This document shows positions 32,121-40,318 of a DNA stretch of 48,010 nt, piece after piece. The DNA comes from an uncultured Chloroflexota bacterium (GTDB taxonomy: Bacteria; Chloroflexota; Anaerolineae; UBA4142; SHND01): positions 1 to 48,010 of the forward strand of contig CALMZO010000192.1 in the NCBI GenBank assembly GCA_937870825.1, written 5' to 3'. A program made the translations under genes and the position numbers. Each line of letters begins with the position of its first letter. The first letter of the stretch is position 1. Under the pieces are notes generated by a model. The model saw only the letters and a program-made list of their open reading frames with translations. It did not search any database and had not been told where the DNA came from.

Positions 32121-33319
32121 CTTAGCATTTCAAGCAGTTTGTCTGTCATCGCGTCCACAAACGCGTCGTCGTTGATGTTGTTGTCCAATTCGTACACGGG
32201 AATATCGGCGCGGACGTTTTGTTTGACGGCGTCATACAATGCGCGGTCCGCTTCGCGATTCCAAAATTCTTTGCCCGGCGCGTCCAGTTGCGAGACGCCG
32301 CGCAACGGCAAAAAAAACGCGACGGGCGCGGATGATTTGTTCGCTTTCTCGGCGAGAATTTTTCCGAGCTCTGCGTTTTCTTCTACTGTCGTTCGCATCA
32401 GCGTAATGTTGGGATTCCATTCGTAAAACTGCCGCGCGGCAAATTTCTCCGGCACCGTACTGCGCGCCCAAAAATTCACCATGTCCAAACAACCGGGCGC
32501 AATCACTTGCGGCACATTTTTTTCCGCCGCCGCATCGAGCCGCGTCGCGCCCGCCGTCAGCACACCGCCGACCAATTCATCCGCCCATTCCGTCGTCGTA
32601 ATGTCAAAGACGCCTTGAAAAAATCCGTCGCGAATCAATTGCTCCATCGTCGCGCCGCCCGTTCCCGTCGCGTGAAACACCAACACTTCGTACCCATTTT
32701 TTTCAAACGTCGCGCGCGCGCGTGTCACAGCGGGCGTTGTATTCCCAAACATCGAAGCGGCAATTAACGGCTTGGCTTCAATTTGCGGCGGTTCGGTTTC
32801 CGCCATGCCGATTACCGCGCCGACGGCGTTCGCATAAATTTTCGCGCTGATGCGATTCACGCCCGCAACATCCACGACGCTGTGCAGCATCACAATATCG
32901 CTTGTCCCGACGTACGCTTTCACATCACCCGATGCCAGCGTACTCACCATCACTTTCGGCACGCCGAGCGGTAACGCGCGCATCGCGCTCGTTGCAATCA
33001 CCGTGCCGTTGCCGCCGCCCAACGCGAGCACCGCATCAAATTTTTTTGCATCGTACAATTCACGCGCGAGTTTGGCAATGCCGCGCGTCATCACGCTCAT
33101 CGCGTTTGTGCGGTCCGCCGCGTCGCGCAAATCGTTCAAGGTTGCGCCGCCCGCGTTCGCTACCTCATCCGCGCGCACATCGGGCGCAAACGCCGGTTCA
33201 CCCATCACGCCCGTGTCAATCACAAACGCGCGCTGCCCGCGCCGTTCGATTTCATTTTTTACGAACGCGTATTCCGAACCTTTCGTGTCGAGCGCGCCGA
33301 TGAGGGCGATGGTTTTCAA
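32114..33319 (-). CDS. Tm-1-like ATP-binding domain protein (UPF0261), copy 2
   Basis: 401 residues: MKTIALIGALDTKGSEYAFVKNEIERRG, GEPAFAPDVRADEVANAGG, LALGGGNGTVIATSAMRALPLGVPKVMVSTLASG, AASMFGNTTPAVTRARATFEKNGYEVLVFHATGTGGATMEQLIRDGFFQGVFDITTTEWADELVGG, then FWNREADRALYDAVKQNVRADIPVYELDNNIND. Same family and full length; unlike copy 1 it has no internal insertion. It sits with the small membrane protein and the TIM-barrel protein, forming a typical Tm-1 N-half plus C-half gene set. ATP binding is known only for the plant homologue; the bacterial role is not known. Confidence 0.88.
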   Translation of the reverse strand: MKTIALIGALDTKGSEYAFVKNEIERRGQRAFVIDTGVMGEPAFAPDVRADEVANAGGATLNDLRDAADRTNAMSVMTRGIAKLARELYDAKKFDAVLALGGGNGTVIATSAMRALPLGVPKVMVSTLASGDVKAYVGTSDIVMLHSVVDVAGVNRISAKIYANAVGAVIGMAETEPPQIEAKPLIAASMFGNTTPAVTRARATFEKNGYEVLVFHATGTGGATMEQLIRDGFFQGVFDITTTEWADELVGGVLTAGATRLDAAAEKNVPQVIAPGCLDMVNFWARSTVPEKFAARQFYEWNPNITLMRTTVEENAELGKILAEKANKSSAPVAFFLPLRGVSQLDAPGKEFWNREADRALYDAVKQNVRADIPVYELDNNINDDAFVDAMTDKLLEMLSK

Positions 33320-33322
33320 GGC

Positions 33323-33381
33323 AGTATCAAGTAGCAGGTAGCAAGTGGCAGGGTGTTCCTTACTACCAACTACCTGCTACC
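33323..33381. repeat. Heptamer inverted repeat, AGTAGCA/GGTAGCA type
   Basis: Left arm AGTAGCA GGTAGCA AGTGGCA, right arm TACTACC ...CTACCTGCTACC. Three bases from the stop of the epimerase gene (33385). Related to 22500-22564. Confidence 0.8.
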
Positions 33382-33384
33382 ATT

Positions 33385-34245
33385 TCACCGCAACAACTGT
33401 CTCAAAAAATTCGCGCCCTTTTCCGCCAACGCGTCGGGCGATGGTTCAAACTCGCGCCAAATCGCGGCGGCGCGCGCGATGGATTTCACTTGCGGCGTGA
33501 ACGATTCAATCACGACAGGTCCGTCGTAGCGAATTTCTTTGAGTGCTTGCGCGACGGAATGCCAGGGCACATGCCCCGTGCCCGGCGCGCCTCTATCATT
33601 TTCGCACGCGTGCAAATGTTTCAACCGCGCGCCCGTCAAACGAATCGCGTCGCCAAGACTTTTTTCCTCAATGTTCATGTGAAAGGTATCGAGCAGCACG
33701 CCGACCTGCGGATGCTGCACGCGGTCAACAATCTCACACGCTTGCGCGGCGAGATTCACAAAACTGGTTTCAAACCGATTGAGCGGTTCCACGCACAACG
33801 TCACGCCGTTGTCGCCCGCGTACTCGCCGAGTTCGCGCAAGGTTGCCGTGAGCAAATCCAAATCGCGCGCGCGTTCGATTGCGGATTGCTGCCATGTGCG
33901 TCCAACGGCGGAATACAAGGGTCCCACAAAATTTGTCGCGCCCAACGCGCGCGTCGCCTCGATTCCCTGCATCAAGTAATTTTTCCCGTTCGCGCGAATT
34001 GCCTCGTCCGCGTGAATCAAGTCGTGGTCGGGTCCCATCGCCGCGCACGTCGAAATGGTCAACCCATGCTCGCGCAAAATTTCCCCCGCGCGTGAAGAAT
34101 CCACATCGCCAATCGTTTCGAGTGGAATTTCAAAATGGTCAAAGCCGAGTTGTTTCACAAGCGGCGCGAGACGTTCCACCTCTTGCGTCGTCACGGGCGA
34201 AGTCCACACCCAACCGTTGATGCCGAAACGCATAGTTTGTGTCAT
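33385..34245 (-). CDS. Ketose 3-epimerase-like sugar isomerase
   Basis: 286 residues, TIM barrel: VEPLNRFETSFVN (Glu), VGVLLDTFHMNIEEKSLGDAI (Asp), LKHLHACENDRGAPGTGHVPW (His) and VVIESFTP (last Glu) give the four-ligand metal site of D-tagatose/D-psicose 3-epimerases. Smaller than the one at 23906-24880 and with the GAPGTGHVPW loop typical of the family. Likely converts C3-epimeric keto-hexoses or keto-pentoses. It directly follows the two ATP-binding subunits of the sugar transporter, so it probably acts on the imported sugar. Confidence 0.9.
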   Translation of the reverse strand: MTQTMRFGINGWVWTSPVTTQEVERLAPLVKQLGFDHFEIPLETIGDVDSSRAGEILREHGLTISTCAAMGPDHDLIHADEAIRANGKNYLMQGIEATRALGATNFVGPLYSAVGRTWQQSAIERARDLDLLTATLRELGEYAGDNGVTLCVEPLNRFETSFVNLAAQACEIVDRVQHPQVGVLLDTFHMNIEEKSLGDAIRLTGARLKHLHACENDRGAPGTGHVPWHSVAQALKEIRYDGPVVIESFTPQVKSIARAAAIWREFEPSPDALAEKGANFLRQLLR

Positions 34246-34296
34246 GTATCAAGTGCCAGAGTGTCACGGGATACATGACACTTTGACACCTGATAC
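34245..34296. repeat. Inverted repeat GTATCAAGTG type
   Basis: 21-base arms (34245-34265 and 34276-34296) matching at 18 of 21, loop 10. Adjacent to the TAA stop of the ATPase gene (34297). Confidence 0.85.
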
Positions 34297-35352
34297 TTAT
34301 GGATTTACCCGATTCCGCTTCCTATCAAAGAAATGCAGCTTGTCGCTGTTGATATTGAATTTTACCGTGTCGCCGATTTTTGTATCGGACATGCCGGGGA
34401 CGAGCGACAACAATGTTTGTTCACCGGACTTGATATGCAAAACGGTTTCGACGCCCAATGGTTCCTTTAAAATAACTTGGCCCGAAAATTTTCCATTCGC
34501 ATCGGGTTTCACATCTTCGGGGCGAATGCCGAGCAATAGCGCATCGGGCAAATTTTGGTTTGCTTGCACCGTCACCGCGCTAGAGTTGATTGCCACCGCG
34601 CCGTTCTGCCGCGTCGCTTCAAATAAATTGATGCGCGGTGTGCCGACAAGCTGCGCGACAAATGTCGTCGCGGGGCGGTCATAAATATCGTCGGGCGTGC
34701 CTTCTTGAATAATTTTGCCGTGCTGCAAAACGGCGATGCGGTCTGCCATCGTCAATGCTTCGATTTGGTCGTGCGTGACGTACAAAATCGTTTTGCCCAA
34801 CGTTTTTTGCAAATGTTTCAATTCCACGCGCAATGCTTCGCGCAATTTCGCGTCGAGGTTCGACAACGGTTCGTCCATGAGAAACACGCGCGGGTCACGC
34901 ACAATCGCGCGTCCGATGGAAACGCGCTGCATCTCGCCGCCGGACAAACGCGCGGTTTTGCGTTCGAGCAAATGCGAGATGCGAAGAATGTCGGACACCT
35001 CGCGAATTTTGTTTTTGATTTCGGTTTCGGGAACGCGGCGCGCGGGCGAACGCAACGGAAACGCGAGATTGTCGTACACACTCATCGTCGGATACAACGA
35101 GTACTGTTGAAACACAAACGCGACGTCGCGGTCGGCAGGCGTGAACAAGTCCACCGCCTCTCCGTCGAACGCGACGCTGCCCGCGTCCTGTTTTTCCAAA
35201 CCGGCAATCACACGCAGCGTCGTCGTTTTGCCCGCGCCTGTGGGACCGAGCAGCACGAAAAATTCACCGTCGTTCACGCGAAACGAAACATCATCCAGCG
35301 CCGTCACCGCGCGAAATGTTTTGGTGATGTTGGAAAGAGAAACGTTGCTCAT
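34297..35352 (-). CDS. Sugar ABC transporter ATP-binding protein (UgpC/MalK type), subunit 1
   Basis: 351 residues. Walker A GPTGAGKTT, Q-loop FVFQQYSLYPTM, signature LSGGEMQR, Walker B RVFLMDEPLSNLD, H-loop YVTHDQIEAL, then a C-terminal OB/TOBE domain (about 235-351). It hydrolyses ATP to drive sugar import. A second, different ATPase is next to it (35435-36508); identical homodimers are usual in the MalK family but some glycerol and polyol importers have two distinct ATPases. Here both appear to serve the one set of permeases and binding protein. Confidence 0.93.
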   Translation of the reverse strand: MSNVSLSNITKTFRAVTALDDVSFRVNDGEFFVLLGPTGAGKTTTLRVIAGLEKQDAGSVAFDGEAVDLFTPADRDVAFVFQQYSLYPTMSVYDNLAFPLRSPARRVPETEIKNKIREVSDILRISHLLERKTARLSGGEMQRVSIGRAIVRDPRVFLMDEPLSNLDAKLREALRVELKHLQKTLGKTILYVTHDQIEALTMADRIAVLQHGKIIQEGTPDDIYDRPATTFVAQLVGTPRINLFEATRQNGAVAINSSAVTVQANQNLPDALLLGIRPEDVKPDANGKFSGQVILKEPLGVETVLHIKSGEQTLLSLVPGMSDTKIGDTVKFNINSDKLHFFDRKRNRVNP

Positions 35353-35355
35353 AGG

Positions 35356-35437
35356 TCAGTCAACAGTAGAAAGTCAACAGTAGAAAGTATTTTCATTTGT
35401 CATTTGTCATTCGTCTTTCGTCGTCGGTCATTCGTCA
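35356..35437. repeat. Heptamer repeat with AGTCAACAGTAGAA and CATTCGT words
   Basis: Left part has two copies of GTCAACAGTAGAAA; right part has CATTTGT CATTTGT CATTCGT CTTTCGT CGTCGGT CATTCGT. The right end supplies the TGA stop of the ATPase at 35435. Confidence 0.75.
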
Positions 35438-36508
35438 GTTTTTACGTAGCGCCATTTCATTTTGTGGATTGAAAAAGCGCGCCATGTTGGGGTCAAGGTC
35501 GAAACGAATGTTTGCGCCGATGGGATACCGCACCGCGCGGTCGGCGCGCAAATGCACGACGTTATCGCCTTCCATGTTGACATGCAGCATCGTGTACGAA
35601 CCGTGCATATCGGCGGCATACACCTCGCCGTGCAATGCGCCATCGGGATTCACCTGCGCGGATTCGGGACGAAAACCGATGATGACATTTTCATTGCGCG
35701 CGAGCGAATTTTTCCAGCCGTCCGGCATCGGATATTGATTCGCGCCGGGCAAACGCACAACACCATCTGAAAAATTTCCTTGCACCAAATTCATCCCGGG
35801 ACTGCCGATAAATTTTGCCACAAACAAGTTCGCGGGATTATAGTACACGTCCGTTGGCGTGCCGACTTGCTGCACCACTGCCGCCGACATGACGACGATG
35901 CGGTCGCCCATTGCCATCGCTTCGATTTGGTCGTGCGTCACATAGACCGTCGTCGCTTTCAAACGCAATTGCAGTTGACGAATTTCCGCGCGCATTGTTT
36001 CGCGCAAGTCCGCGTCGAGCGCGCCGAGCGGTTCGTCCATGAGGAACGCGGCGGGACGACGCACAAGCGCGCGCGCGAGCGCGACGCGCTGTTTGTCGCC
36101 GCCCGACAATCCGCCCGGACGTTTGTTCAACAAATGTTCGATGCGTAACAATTGGACAACTTGTTTCACGCGTTCGTCAATCAATTCTTTTTTCTCGCCT
36201 TGCGCGCGCAGTGGAAACGAAATGTTGTCGCGAACGTTGATGTGCGGATACAGCGCGTAAAATTGAAACACGAACGCGATATCGCGGTCACTCGGATGCA
36301 GCCACGTCACATTTTTGTCGTCGAGCAAAATGTGTCCCGCCGTCACCGTTTCGAGTCCGCTAATCATGCGCAGCGTCGTCGTTTTGCCGCAGCCCGACGG
36401 ACCGAGCAGCACAATAAATTCCCCATCCGCAATCGTGAGGTCGAGCGGTTTCACCGCGTATTGCTCGCCGAATTTTTTTTCAACCTGCTTTAACTGAATC
36501 GTTGCCAT
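35435..36508 (-). CDS. Sugar ABC transporter ATP-binding protein, subunit 2
   Basis: 357 residues. Walker A GPSGCGKTT, Q-loop FVFQFYALYPHI, signature LSGGDKQR (in MalK usually LSGGQ), Walker B AFLMDEPLGALD, H-loop YVTHDQIEAMAM, then a TOBE-like C-terminus (VQGNFSDGVVRLPG...RPESAQVNPDG). It probably pairs with subunit 1 as a heterodimer, as inferred from their adjacency and from one set of permeases. ATG 36508; heptamer repeats flank it on both sides. Confidence 0.93.
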   Translation of the reverse strand: MATIQLKQVEKKFGEQYAVKPLDLTIADGEFIVLLGPSGCGKTTTLRMISGLETVTAGHILLDDKNVTWLHPSDRDIAFVFQFYALYPHINVRDNISFPLRAQGEKKELIDERVKQVVQLLRIEHLLNKRPGGLSGGDKQRVALARALVRRPAAFLMDEPLGALDADLRETMRAEIRQLQLRLKATTVYVTHDQIEAMAMGDRIVVMSAAVVQQVGTPTDVYYNPANLFVAKFIGSPGMNLVQGNFSDGVVRLPGANQYPMPDGWKNSLARNENVIIGFRPESAQVNPDGALHGEVYAADMHGSYTMLHVNMEGDNVVHLRADRAVRYPIGANIRFDLDPNMARFFNPQNEMALRKN

Positions 36509-36510
36509 AC

Positions 36511-36595
36511 GGAAAAGTAAAAAGTAAAAAGTTCAAAGCTAAAAGTTTCCTCTCTCGACGTACACTTTTAGCTTTTAACTTTTGACTTTTCGCTT
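36511..36595. repeat. Heptamer inverted repeat, AAAAGTA type
   Basis: Left arm AAAAGTA AAAAGTA AAAAGTT CAAAGCT, right arm ACTTTTA GCTTTTA ACTTTTG ACTTTTC. Two bases from the stop of the permease gene at 36597. Related to 32033-32120. Confidence 0.85.
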
Positions 36596-36596
36596 G

Positions 36597-37601
36597 TCAT
36601 TGACGAATTGCTCCAAACGTCACGCCGCGCAGCAGATATTTGCGGAGCGCGAATGTGATGATGACGACGGGGATGAGAAACATGAGCGAACCCGCCGCAA
36701 TCGCCGACCATTCGACGCCGCCGCGTCCAATCATGGAAGGAATCGCGGGCGGCGCGGTGCGCGCGCGTTCACTCGTCATCATCAACGCGAACGCGTATTC
36801 ATTCCACGCAAAGATAAGACAAAACACCGTCGTCGCCGCGATGCCCGAAAGCGATTGGGGCAGCACGATTTTCCAAAATGTTTGCAAGCGGCTGTAACCG
36901 TCCACGAGCGCGGCTTCTTCGTACTCGCGCGGAATTTCGTCAAAGAACCCTTTCATCAACCACACCGAGAACGAAAGATTGAACACGGTGTACAAAAGAA
37001 TCATGCCGAGATGCGTATCGTACAAACCGACTTGGCGGTACATCAAAAAAAGTGGAATCGTCACCACGACGGCGGGCAGCATACGCGTACTCAAAATGAA
37101 AAACAGCAAATCGTCCTTGCCCGGCAAACTGAATCGGCTGAACGCATACCCCGCCAACGTGCCGAGCAGCACAGACAAAAGCGTTGACGCGCCCGCAATG
37201 ATTAACGAATTCAGTACGCGTCCAACATACGGACTCGGTCCGGTAATTTCTTGCCCCACGCTCAACGCCAACAAATCGAGCGGACCCAATTCGCCGCGCG
37301 CGGCGCGTTCCCGAAATTCGGGCATGCGTCCCGGCGCAATCACCGCGCGGTCGGTAAAGAGATAGAGAAAACCTTCGAGCGTCGGCTGAAAGAAAATTTT
37401 TGGCGGACTCGCCGTCACATCGGGACGCGACTTGAACGCCGTAATCAACATGACAAAAATCGGAATGAGCATGATGAGCGCGATGATGACGACGATGACC
37501 GCGCGCACCGCGCCCGTCGTCCGCGCGCTCGGACTCACTTTGTCAACGCGAATGGATTCGACGACGGGGCGTCGCGGTCCTGTTTCTGCAAAACTCGACA
37601 T
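36597..37601 (-). CDS. Sugar ABC transporter permease, MalG-like
   Basis: 334 residues, six membrane segments: AVIVVIIALIMLIPIFVMLITAF, LIIAGASTLLSVLLGTLAGYAF, FILSTRMLPAVVVTIPLFLMY, LGMILLYTVFNLSFSVWLM and so on. The cytoplasmic EAA loop EYEEAALVDGYSRLQTFWKIVLPQSLSG contacts the ATPase. The long periplasmic segment after the first helix (about 50-130) is typical of this class. It forms the transmembrane pore with the MalF-like permease upstream. Confidence 0.93.
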   Translation of the reverse strand: MSSFAETGPRRPVVESIRVDKVSPSARTTGAVRAVIVVIIALIMLIPIFVMLITAFKSRPDVTASPPKIFFQPTLEGFLYLFTDRAVIAPGRMPEFRERAARGELGPLDLLALSVGQEITGPSPYVGRVLNSLIIAGASTLLSVLLGTLAGYAFSRFSLPGKDDLLFFILSTRMLPAVVVTIPLFLMYRQVGLYDTHLGMILLYTVFNLSFSVWLMKGFFDEIPREYEEAALVDGYSRLQTFWKIVLPQSLSGIAATTVFCLIFAWNEYAFALMMTSERARTAPPAIPSMIGRGGVEWSAIAAGSLMFLIPVVIITFALRKYLLRGVTFGAIRQ

Positions 37602-37610
37602 GCAAAGGTT

Positions 37611-37690
37611 CCTATGTTTCCCTTTTTTCCTTTATTTCTCTTGTGTCCATGGATTGGAGGAACAAAACGAAATAGAGGAAATTAAGGAAA
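37611..37690. repeat. Degenerate inverted repeat of TTTCCCT/AAGGAAA words
   Basis: Left part CCTATGTTTCCC TTTTTTCC TTTATTTC, right part GAGGAAATTAAGGAAATC. Fills the gap between the two permease genes. Heptamer phase is less regular than elsewhere. Confidence 0.5.
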
Positions 37691-38653
37691 TCAAGATTCC
37701 CCTTTCGCTTGATTCAAATAACGAATGTACAAATTGCTAATCGCAATGACGATGATGAGGATAATGTACGCGAGCGCGCTGGCATAGCCCGAACGAAATT
37801 GTCCGAGAAACGCGACGCGGTACAAATACACCGCAATCAATTCCGTCTGATTCCCCGGACCCCCGCCCGTCATGCCCATCACGAGGTCAAAAGATTTCAA
37901 TGCCTCAATCGTGCGAAACAAAACGGCAATGAGCAGCAGCGGCATCACCTGCGGCAGCGTGATGCGCCAAAATTGAAACCACGAACTCGCGCGGTCAATC
38001 GCCGCCGCTTCGTACAAATAATCGGGAATCGCATTCAGCCCCGAAAGCACGAGCAGCATCACGAACGGACTCCACATCCACACATCCACGAGAACCACTG
38101 CCCACAACGCGAGGCCCGGCACCGGCTGTCCGAGAAAGCGCCCCGCGAGCATGTCCACTTGTGCGGGATTGACGCCGAGAATCGCGTAATTGAAAAAGCC
38201 AAAGTTGGGATTGTACAAAAGTTTCCAAAAGAGACCGACGACGACGGGCGACAACATCATCGGGACAAGAATCAACGTCGTCACCAAACCGCTGCCGCGA
38301 AATTTTCCGCGTACGAGCATCGCGAGCGTGAAACCCACAATCGTTTGCAGCGCGACGGAAAACAACACGTACCGTCCCGATGTGGCAAAGGCTTGCCATA
38401 AGGCAGGGTCCGTGAGAATGTTGGAAAAATTTTGAATGCCCACCCACAGCGGCGCGGTGTTGCCCGTCGCGCGATAATTGGTGAACGCAAGATAAAGCGA
38501 ATAAAAGAGCGGAAAGAAATTAAAGACGATGAGCAGCACGAGTGTGGGCCAAATGAACAAGTTCATGATGGCGCGGTCACTCAATTGCCGTTGATGCGTT
38601 ACGGCGCGCGGCGTCGGTTTCGTTACTGCAGATTCAGCGGTTACGCTTGCCAT
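37691..38653 (-). CDS. Sugar ABC transporter permease, MalF/UgpA-like
   Basis: 320 residues from ATG 38653 (MASVTAESAV), chosen over the longer frame that runs into a repeat. Six membrane segments (WPTLVLLIVFNFFPLFYSLYLAF, LFSVALQTIVGFTLAMLV, LILVPMMLSPVVVGLFWKLLY and others). EAA motif YLYEAAAIDRASSWFQFWRITLPQVMP near residues 225-250. Partner of the second permease; imports sugar delivered by the binding protein encoded upstream. Confidence 0.93.
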   Translation of the reverse strand: MASVTAESAVTKPTPRAVTHQRQLSDRAIMNLFIWPTLVLLIVFNFFPLFYSLYLAFTNYRATGNTAPLWVGIQNFSNILTDPALWQAFATSGRYVLFSVALQTIVGFTLAMLVRGKFRGSGLVTTLILVPMMLSPVVVGLFWKLLYNPNFGFFNYAILGVNPAQVDMLAGRFLGQPVPGLALWAVVLVDVWMWSPFVMLLVLSGLNAIPDYLYEAAAIDRASSWFQFWRITLPQVMPLLLIAVLFRTIEALKSFDLVMGMTGGGPGNQTELIAVYLYRVAFLGQFRSGYASALAYIILIIVIAISNLYIRYLNQAKGES

Positions 38654-38682
38654 ACGAATTTCTTTCTCAACATTCAGGATGT

Positions 38683-38709
38683 GTAGGGGCGGGGTTCTCC
38701 CGCCCCTAC
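38683..38709. repeat. GC hairpin GTAGGGGCGGG
   Basis: Perfect 11-bp arms (38683-38693 and 38699-38709), 5-base loop. In the binding-protein/permease gap, where it could attenuate downstream expression or protect the upstream message. A related but degenerate CCCCTAC end is at 38770-38777. Confidence 0.8.
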
Positions 38710-38786
38710 GTTTGACGTTTTGCGTTTGATGAACGGGCAAGCGGCGCTACCAAACAGCGCACGAGCCGTTGCCCCTACATCAGCGT

Positions 38787-40217
38787 TTATTGACTCTTGA
38801 TGAACCCGCCCTCTTTCAAAATCTTGTCGTGTTCGGTGGCAATGGTGTCCATCGTTTCCTTTGCCGTGCCTTGGCCTTCGACAATAAATTTGTGGAAATT
38901 GGTTTGGGTCACTTGCAAAAGCTGCGCATAGATTGGAATGTTCCAGAAATCTTTGACGAACGTCATCGTTTCGGCGAACGCGGGATTGAACGGCTGCGCC
39001 TTCAAGAACGTGTCGGTCTTGAGCACATTCGCGTTGCAGGTGTAACCGCCGAGCGCTGCCCATTGCGCCTGATTCTTTTCATCCGCAAACCATTTGATGA
39101 AATCCATCATCGCTTGCTTGCGTTCGTCGCTGATGAAATTGATGATACTCAAGCCCTGTCCTCCGAGCGCCGCGCCTTTGTCCCCATTCGGTCCGGGGGG
39201 ATTCGCAAAGAAACCGGTCCCCGCCGCATGCGGATTCGTCTGCGGATTCGTCAACGCCGGAAAGAACGCAAAGTAATTCATAATCATCACGGCTTTGCCC
39301 GAAATCAATGCGTCATTGGTTTCTTGAAAGAACGCGTTCGAGAGACCAGGCGCCTGGCAGCATTCGTACAAATCTTTGTAGAACTGCACGGCGTCAATGT
39401 TGTTTTGCGAATTCACAACGCCCATGACGTTGTTGTTTTTATCCTGCCACGCGCCGCCAAAGGGGAACATGGCATTTTCGACACCCATCGTGATTGCGTC
39501 ATAATCTTTTTGGGTGTAAATCGCCACGCCGTACAAGCCCTTGTCCGCTTGCGTAAAGTAGGTGGCAATATCCTTGAGCTCTTTTTGGCTCTTGGGCACG
39601 GCGAGGTCATAGCCGTACTTTTGCTTGAATGCGGCTTTATGCGTCGCATCCTCAAAGAGGTCTTTGCGATACGCCCACCCGTCCGCGTCACCTTCCGTCG
39701 GATATGCCCAGTATTTACCCGAGCCCGTCGGATATTCACCATAGTACGTCAACGTCGCGGGCGTCACGGATTTGGCGATGCCGCTGCTGTTGAGGAAATC
39801 GGTCATGTCCACATAGTAACCGGACGTTGCGCTCGTGCCGAGCCATTGCGAATCACCAACGACGCCATCCCATTCGGTGGACTTGGCCGCCATCGCGGTA
39901 AAGAAACGGTCACCGAACGTGCCCCATGGTTCTTGAACGATGGTGACTTTGATGCCCGTTTCTTTTTCGTACAAATTGCCCATCTGCTGCAAGTAATCGG
40001 CGGGGTCCCACTGCGCCCAGATGATTTTCAATTCTTTGACGTTGCCGCCCGAAGGCGCGGCAGTTGGTTGTGCAGGTGCGGCAGTCGGTTGCGCGGGCGC
40101 GGCGGTTGGCGGCGCAGAGGTTGGTTGGGCGGGAGTCGCGCAGGCAGCTACAATCGTCAGGACGGCGAGCAGCGCGAGAACAAGCGACAAGCGTCGCAGC
40201 GTATATTGTGAAAACAT
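38787..40217 (-). CDS. Sugar ABC transporter substrate-binding lipoprotein
   Basis: 476 residues from ATG 40217, which has GGAGAG a few bases upstream. Lipoprotein signal with lipobox ending at Cys26 (LTIVAAC), then a repeated Ala/Pro/Thr/Gln linker (PAQPTAA twice), then the family 1 extracellular binding fold (KIIWAQWDPADYLQQMGNLYEKETGIKVTIVQEPWG..., GYYVDMTDFLN, YWAYPTEGDADGWAYRKDLFED, GKAVMIMNYFAFFPAL). High-affinity capture of a sugar or polyol at the cell surface. First transporter gene after the repressor, so the operon is regulator, binding protein, permease, permease, ATPase, ATPase. Confidence 0.92.
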   Translation of the reverse strand: MFSQYTLRRLSLVLALLAVLTIVAACATPAQPTSAPPTAAPAQPTAAPAQPTAAPSGGNVKELKIIWAQWDPADYLQQMGNLYEKETGIKVTIVQEPWGTFGDRFFTAMAAKSTEWDGVVGDSQWLGTSATSGYYVDMTDFLNSSGIAKSVTPATLTYYGEYPTGSGKYWAYPTEGDADGWAYRKDLFEDATHKAAFKQKYGYDLAVPKSQKELKDIATYFTQADKGLYGVAIYTQKDYDAITMGVENAMFPFGGAWQDKNNNVMGVVNSQNNIDAVQFYKDLYECCQAPGLSNAFFQETNDALISGKAVMIMNYFAFFPALTNPQTNPHAAGTGFFANPPGPNGDKGAALGGQGLSIINFISDERKQAMMDFIKWFADEKNQAQWAALGGYTCNANVLKTDTFLKAQPFNPAFAETMTFVKDFWNIPIYAQLLQVTQTNFHKFIVEGQGTAKETMDTIATEHDKILKEGGFIKSQ

Positions 40218-40318
40218 CTTCTCTCCTCCATTGGAATCAAGTGTTGATTGGTTGTTGAGAAAAATTTTGAGGGAATCGTGAACGGCGCACCTCCTTGTGA
40301 AACGCGCCCGCACTGCAT

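Noticed and set aside
40240-40310. AAGGAGG followed directly by GTG, a possible 17-codon leader peptide before the binding-protein gene
   Set aside because: The Shine-Dalgarno sequence touches the GTG with no spacer, so it would not work for that start.
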